A stretch of DNA of 7,276 nt from positions 1 through 7,276 of the forward strand of contig SKJM01000431.1 in assembly GCA_007122045.1 (NCBI GenBank), in the 5' to 3' direction. A program made the translations under genes and the position numbers. Origin of the DNA: Planctomycetales bacterium. Lineage in GTDB: Bacteria; Planctomycetota; Planctomycetia; Pirellulales; Thermoguttaceae. This document shows positions 6,043 to 7,276 of the stretch, in pieces (positions within the stretch are counted from its first letter, which is position 1; the number at the start of each line of letters is the position of its first letter). A model generated the notes under the pieces. It was not told where the DNA came from. It saw only the letters and a program-made list of their open reading frames with translations, and made no database searches.

Positions 6043-6576
6043 GCCTTTGACGGGATAGCGCTCGTCGCCGCTCACCACCACGGCGCCCTGCGCGCCGTCG
6101 ATGACGTGGAAGCTGGTCACCAGGTGATTGCAATCGACGAAGAAGCCGCTGCCCCCGCCGCGATTGCCGCGCCCCAAATCGGTTTCGATCCGGGCGACGG
6201 CCGGTTCCGCCCACGCAACGAGCCGGTCGTAGGGGAGCCGGTCGTCGGGGAGCCGTTTCCGGCCGGGACCAGGAACCCTCTGCGGCGGGGGCTCGGGCGC
6301 GTCGGCCGGGGGCCTTTCGTCGATTCCCCGGAGGTACTCGCGGTCGGCTTCGCTGAGCTGCGCCACAACCAGGCGAACGCGGGCGCCGTCGCGCTGCCGC
6401 ACGAGGATAGTGACGCCGTCATGCTCGAGCAAGGCGGCGTCGACCGAATAGTCGCCCGTGGCGTCGGTCCACAGGCGGAACGGGCCGGGCGCGGGGCCGG
6501 CTGCCGCCGGCAGGCACGCCAGGGCGACGGCCGCGCCGAGCATCGCCCGGCACGCAAGGGCATGCGCCGTGTTCAT
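6043..6576 (-). pseudogene. secreted SHD1 plus trypsin-like serine protease, truncated after the catalytic His
   Basis: The ATG at 6576 has a strong RBS 7 bases upstream. Residues 1-26 form a signal peptide (Ala/Leu-rich core ending LPAAA-GP), so the product would be exported. Residues 32-84 are an SHD1 domain (FRLWTDATGDYSVDAALLEH, ending SEADREYLRG), a domain common at the N-terminus of planctomycete secreted proteins. After a Pro-rich linker a DegP/HtrA-like protease domain starts: GNRGGGSGFFV at 137-147 and VTSFHVI at 153-159, with His157 the catalytic His. Homology stops at about residue 178 (DERYPVKG), so the catalytic Asp and Ser are missing. The frame happens to stay open through the spacer and into the RAYT, giving a 336-residue chimeric ORF that ends at 5566. 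I treat this as a broken gene; the secreted N-terminal part could still be made. Confidence 0.8.
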
Positions 6577-6583
6577 CGCACCG

Positions 6584-6590
6584 CTCCTCT
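6584..6590 (-). promoter_or_regulatory. ribosome binding site of the SHD1-protease remnant
   Basis: AGAGGAG on the minus strand, 7 bases before the ATG at 6576; it is the best Shine-Dalgarno in the window and fixes the start. Confidence 0.7.
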
Positions 6591-6646
6591 CCGCCGCAGA
6601 ACGGCTTTCGCGTTCGGAGCCTCAGCACACGTCGCGCCCTGGATAG

Positions 6647-6739
6647 TTGCTGGAGGCGGAGGGCGTGAAGATCGGCCAGATCATCCACGCCGTGCGCGTG
6701 GCGGTTACCGGCAAGCCGGTGGGCCCGGGCTTGTTCGAC
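6647..6739 (+). pseudogene. scrap of the 3' end of a glutamyl-tRNA synthetase gene
   Basis: A TAG at 6644-6646 is followed by 31 codons that read like the anticodon-binding C-terminus of Glu[18 protein letters not shown] followed by [15 protein letters not shown]. The family pattern is K.G...HP.RVA.TG..VSPGLF..L..LG. Homology ends at the GAC at 6737-6739; the frame then reads nine unrelated residues to a TGA at 6767-6769. No start, no RBS and no upstream GluRS coding are present. It lies antisense to the end of the AbrB gene. It must have come from a gltX gene elsewhere, probably during a rearrangement, with the intact gene expected at another locus. Confidence 0.7.
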
Positions 6740-6971
6740 GCCCCGGCGCTCCTCGCGTCAGCGCCATGATCTGGTCGGTCGTCATTTTGACCGTGCTTCT
6801 TCCCCGCATGGCCTCCACCAACCGTCGTCCGCGCGCCGGGGGCGAGGCCTTCTTGCGCAACACAACCTGGCCGCCCTCCTCGACGAACTCCACCTCGCTG
6901 CTGGGAACAATGCCCAAGCGGTCACGTATTTCGATCGGGATCGTCACCTGCCCCTTGGAAGTTACTCTCAT
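6705..6971 (-). CDS. AbrB/MazE-family antitoxin-like DNA-binding protein, orphan with run-on C-terminus
   Basis: 88-residue SpoVT/AbrB-fold swapped-hairpin protein: [20 protein letters not shown] at 1-20, [14 protein letters not shown] at 27-40, then a linker [14 protein letters not shown] and [11 protein letters not shown] at 64-74. Such antitoxins usually end right after ALTRG with one more residue and are followed by a PIN-domain toxin gene. Here residues 75-88 are encoded by the antisense of the gltX scrap, and no PIN frame follows, so the toxin has been lost with the junction. The start at 6971 is chosen because GGGAGG lies 8 bases upstream and the family begins MRVTSKGQ; a longer frame back to 7082 is not supported. 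The DNA-binding domain is intact and could still bind its own promoter or that of related TA pairs. Confidence 0.85.
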   Translation of the reverse strand: MRVTSKGQVTIPIEIRDRLGIVPSSEVEFVEEGGQVVLRKKASPPARGRRLVEAMRGRSTVKMTTDQIMALTRGAPGRRTSPGPPACR

Positions 6972-6979
6972 GGAAATAG

Positions 6980-6985
6980 CCTCCC
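6980..6985 (-). promoter_or_regulatory. ribosome binding site of the AbrB-type gene
   Basis: GGGAGG on the minus strand, 8 bases before the ATG at 6971; it decides this start over upstream in-frame ATGs. Confidence 0.65.
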
Positions 6986-7006
6986 GACTGCGGGGTTGCG
7001 AAGTAG

Positions 7007-7029
7007 TACTCATACGAGTAATAATCATA
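7007..7029 (-). promoter_or_regulatory. possible promoter and operator of the AbrB gene
   Basis: tactc at 7007-7011 and gagta at 7016-7020 form a 5-bp inverted repeat about 36 bases upstream of the AbrB start. Just upstream, TATGAT on the minus strand (7024-7029) resembles a -10 box. AbrB/MazE antitoxins are known to repress their own promoters at inverted repeats. No convincing -35 is seen. Confidence 0.3.
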
Positions 7030-7141
7030 CCTGGCTGACTCGTGATGGTCCAGTGCGCGCCGGTCCGTTTCGCCCTCGGCAAGATTGGCCAAGTCTCCAG
7101 TCAACGGGTTACCCCCACGGGAAATGGGCACCGTGCTGCCG

Positions 7142-7276
7142 CGTAACCGTTCACGGGCCGGCCGGGGACTGGTTCATTTTTCGGCCAACAGACGTTATCT
7201 TCAGGGAAAGACGATGCCCGAAAAATGGACCTGTCCCCTTACCGGCCGAAGGGGACAGTCCCATTTTCGCGGCGAA
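7142..7276. repeat. palindromic intergenic repeat, copy 2, cut by window end
   Basis: Positions 7142-7173 are identical to 836-867. The sequence then diverges into an inverted pair catttttcgg (7175-7184) and ccgaaaaatg (7218-7227), followed by a 10-bp-arm hairpin ctgtcccctt / aaggggacag (7231-7240 and 7249-7258) with loop accggccg, which contains the same 24-base core as copy 1. It looks like several units of the same repeat family joined together; more arms (cagtcccattttcg) are cut off by the window edge. Confidence 0.8.

Larger units (their letters stand above)
6972..7141 (-). other. upstream region of AbrB gene with a Tyr-rich open frame
   Basis: The region between the AbrB start and the right-hand repeat. 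On the minus strand a 69-codon frame (ATG 7131, ending at 6922 inside the AbrB gene) reads a Tyr-rich run ARYDYYSYEYYFATP at its middle. That resembles Tyr clusters at the C-terminus of bacterial BY-kinases, but nothing else supports such an origin and no RBS is seen. It may be the end of a truncated gene or chance. Confidence 0.25.

Overview
The window looks like a planctomycete chromosome (Pirellulales-type). The support is high G+C, an SHD1 domain fused to a trypsin-like protease, palindromic intergenic repeats of kinds I associate with planctomycete genomes, and a RAYT-type transposase with its own terminal repeats. This assignment is inferred from gene content; there is no rRNA or other marker gene in the window.

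Left half (1-3320) is ordinary and lies on the minus strand. It holds the first two thirds of a molybdopterin molybdotransferase (moeA, running off the left edge), a nested palindromic repeat, an AAA_14/DUF4143 ATPase, and a D-2-hydroxyacid dehydrogenase of the CtBP-like type. The ATPase gene has an extended -10 placed so that its mRNA would be leaderless, overlapped by a 10-bp inverted repeat. A 20-bp-arm hairpin repeat lies upstream of the dehydrogenase.

Right half (3320-7276) is a mosaic of broken and transferred pieces. In order it holds: a plus-strand scrap of a PAS domain; a HerA/DUF87-type ATPase on the plus strand with visibly lower G+C than its neighbours and apparently missing its N-terminal barrel; a 752-bp element with perfect 22-bp terminal inverted repeats carrying a decayed RAYT transposase (three frameshifts, two catalytic residues replaced); a secreted SHD1-trypsin protease cut off just after its catalytic histidine; a scrap of the 3' end of a glutamyl-tRNA synthetase gene; and an orphan AbrB/MazE-type antitoxin whose stop has been lost so that it reads into the antisense of the gltX scrap. 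A second copy of the first palindromic repeat closes the window on the right.

I see no new multi-gene system. moeA, the ATPase and the dehydrogenase are separate transcription units rather than one pathway, and nothing beside the HerA ATPase looks like its partner nuclease. The noteworthy content is the record of repeated insertion, truncation and fusion, and a few regulatory arrangements.
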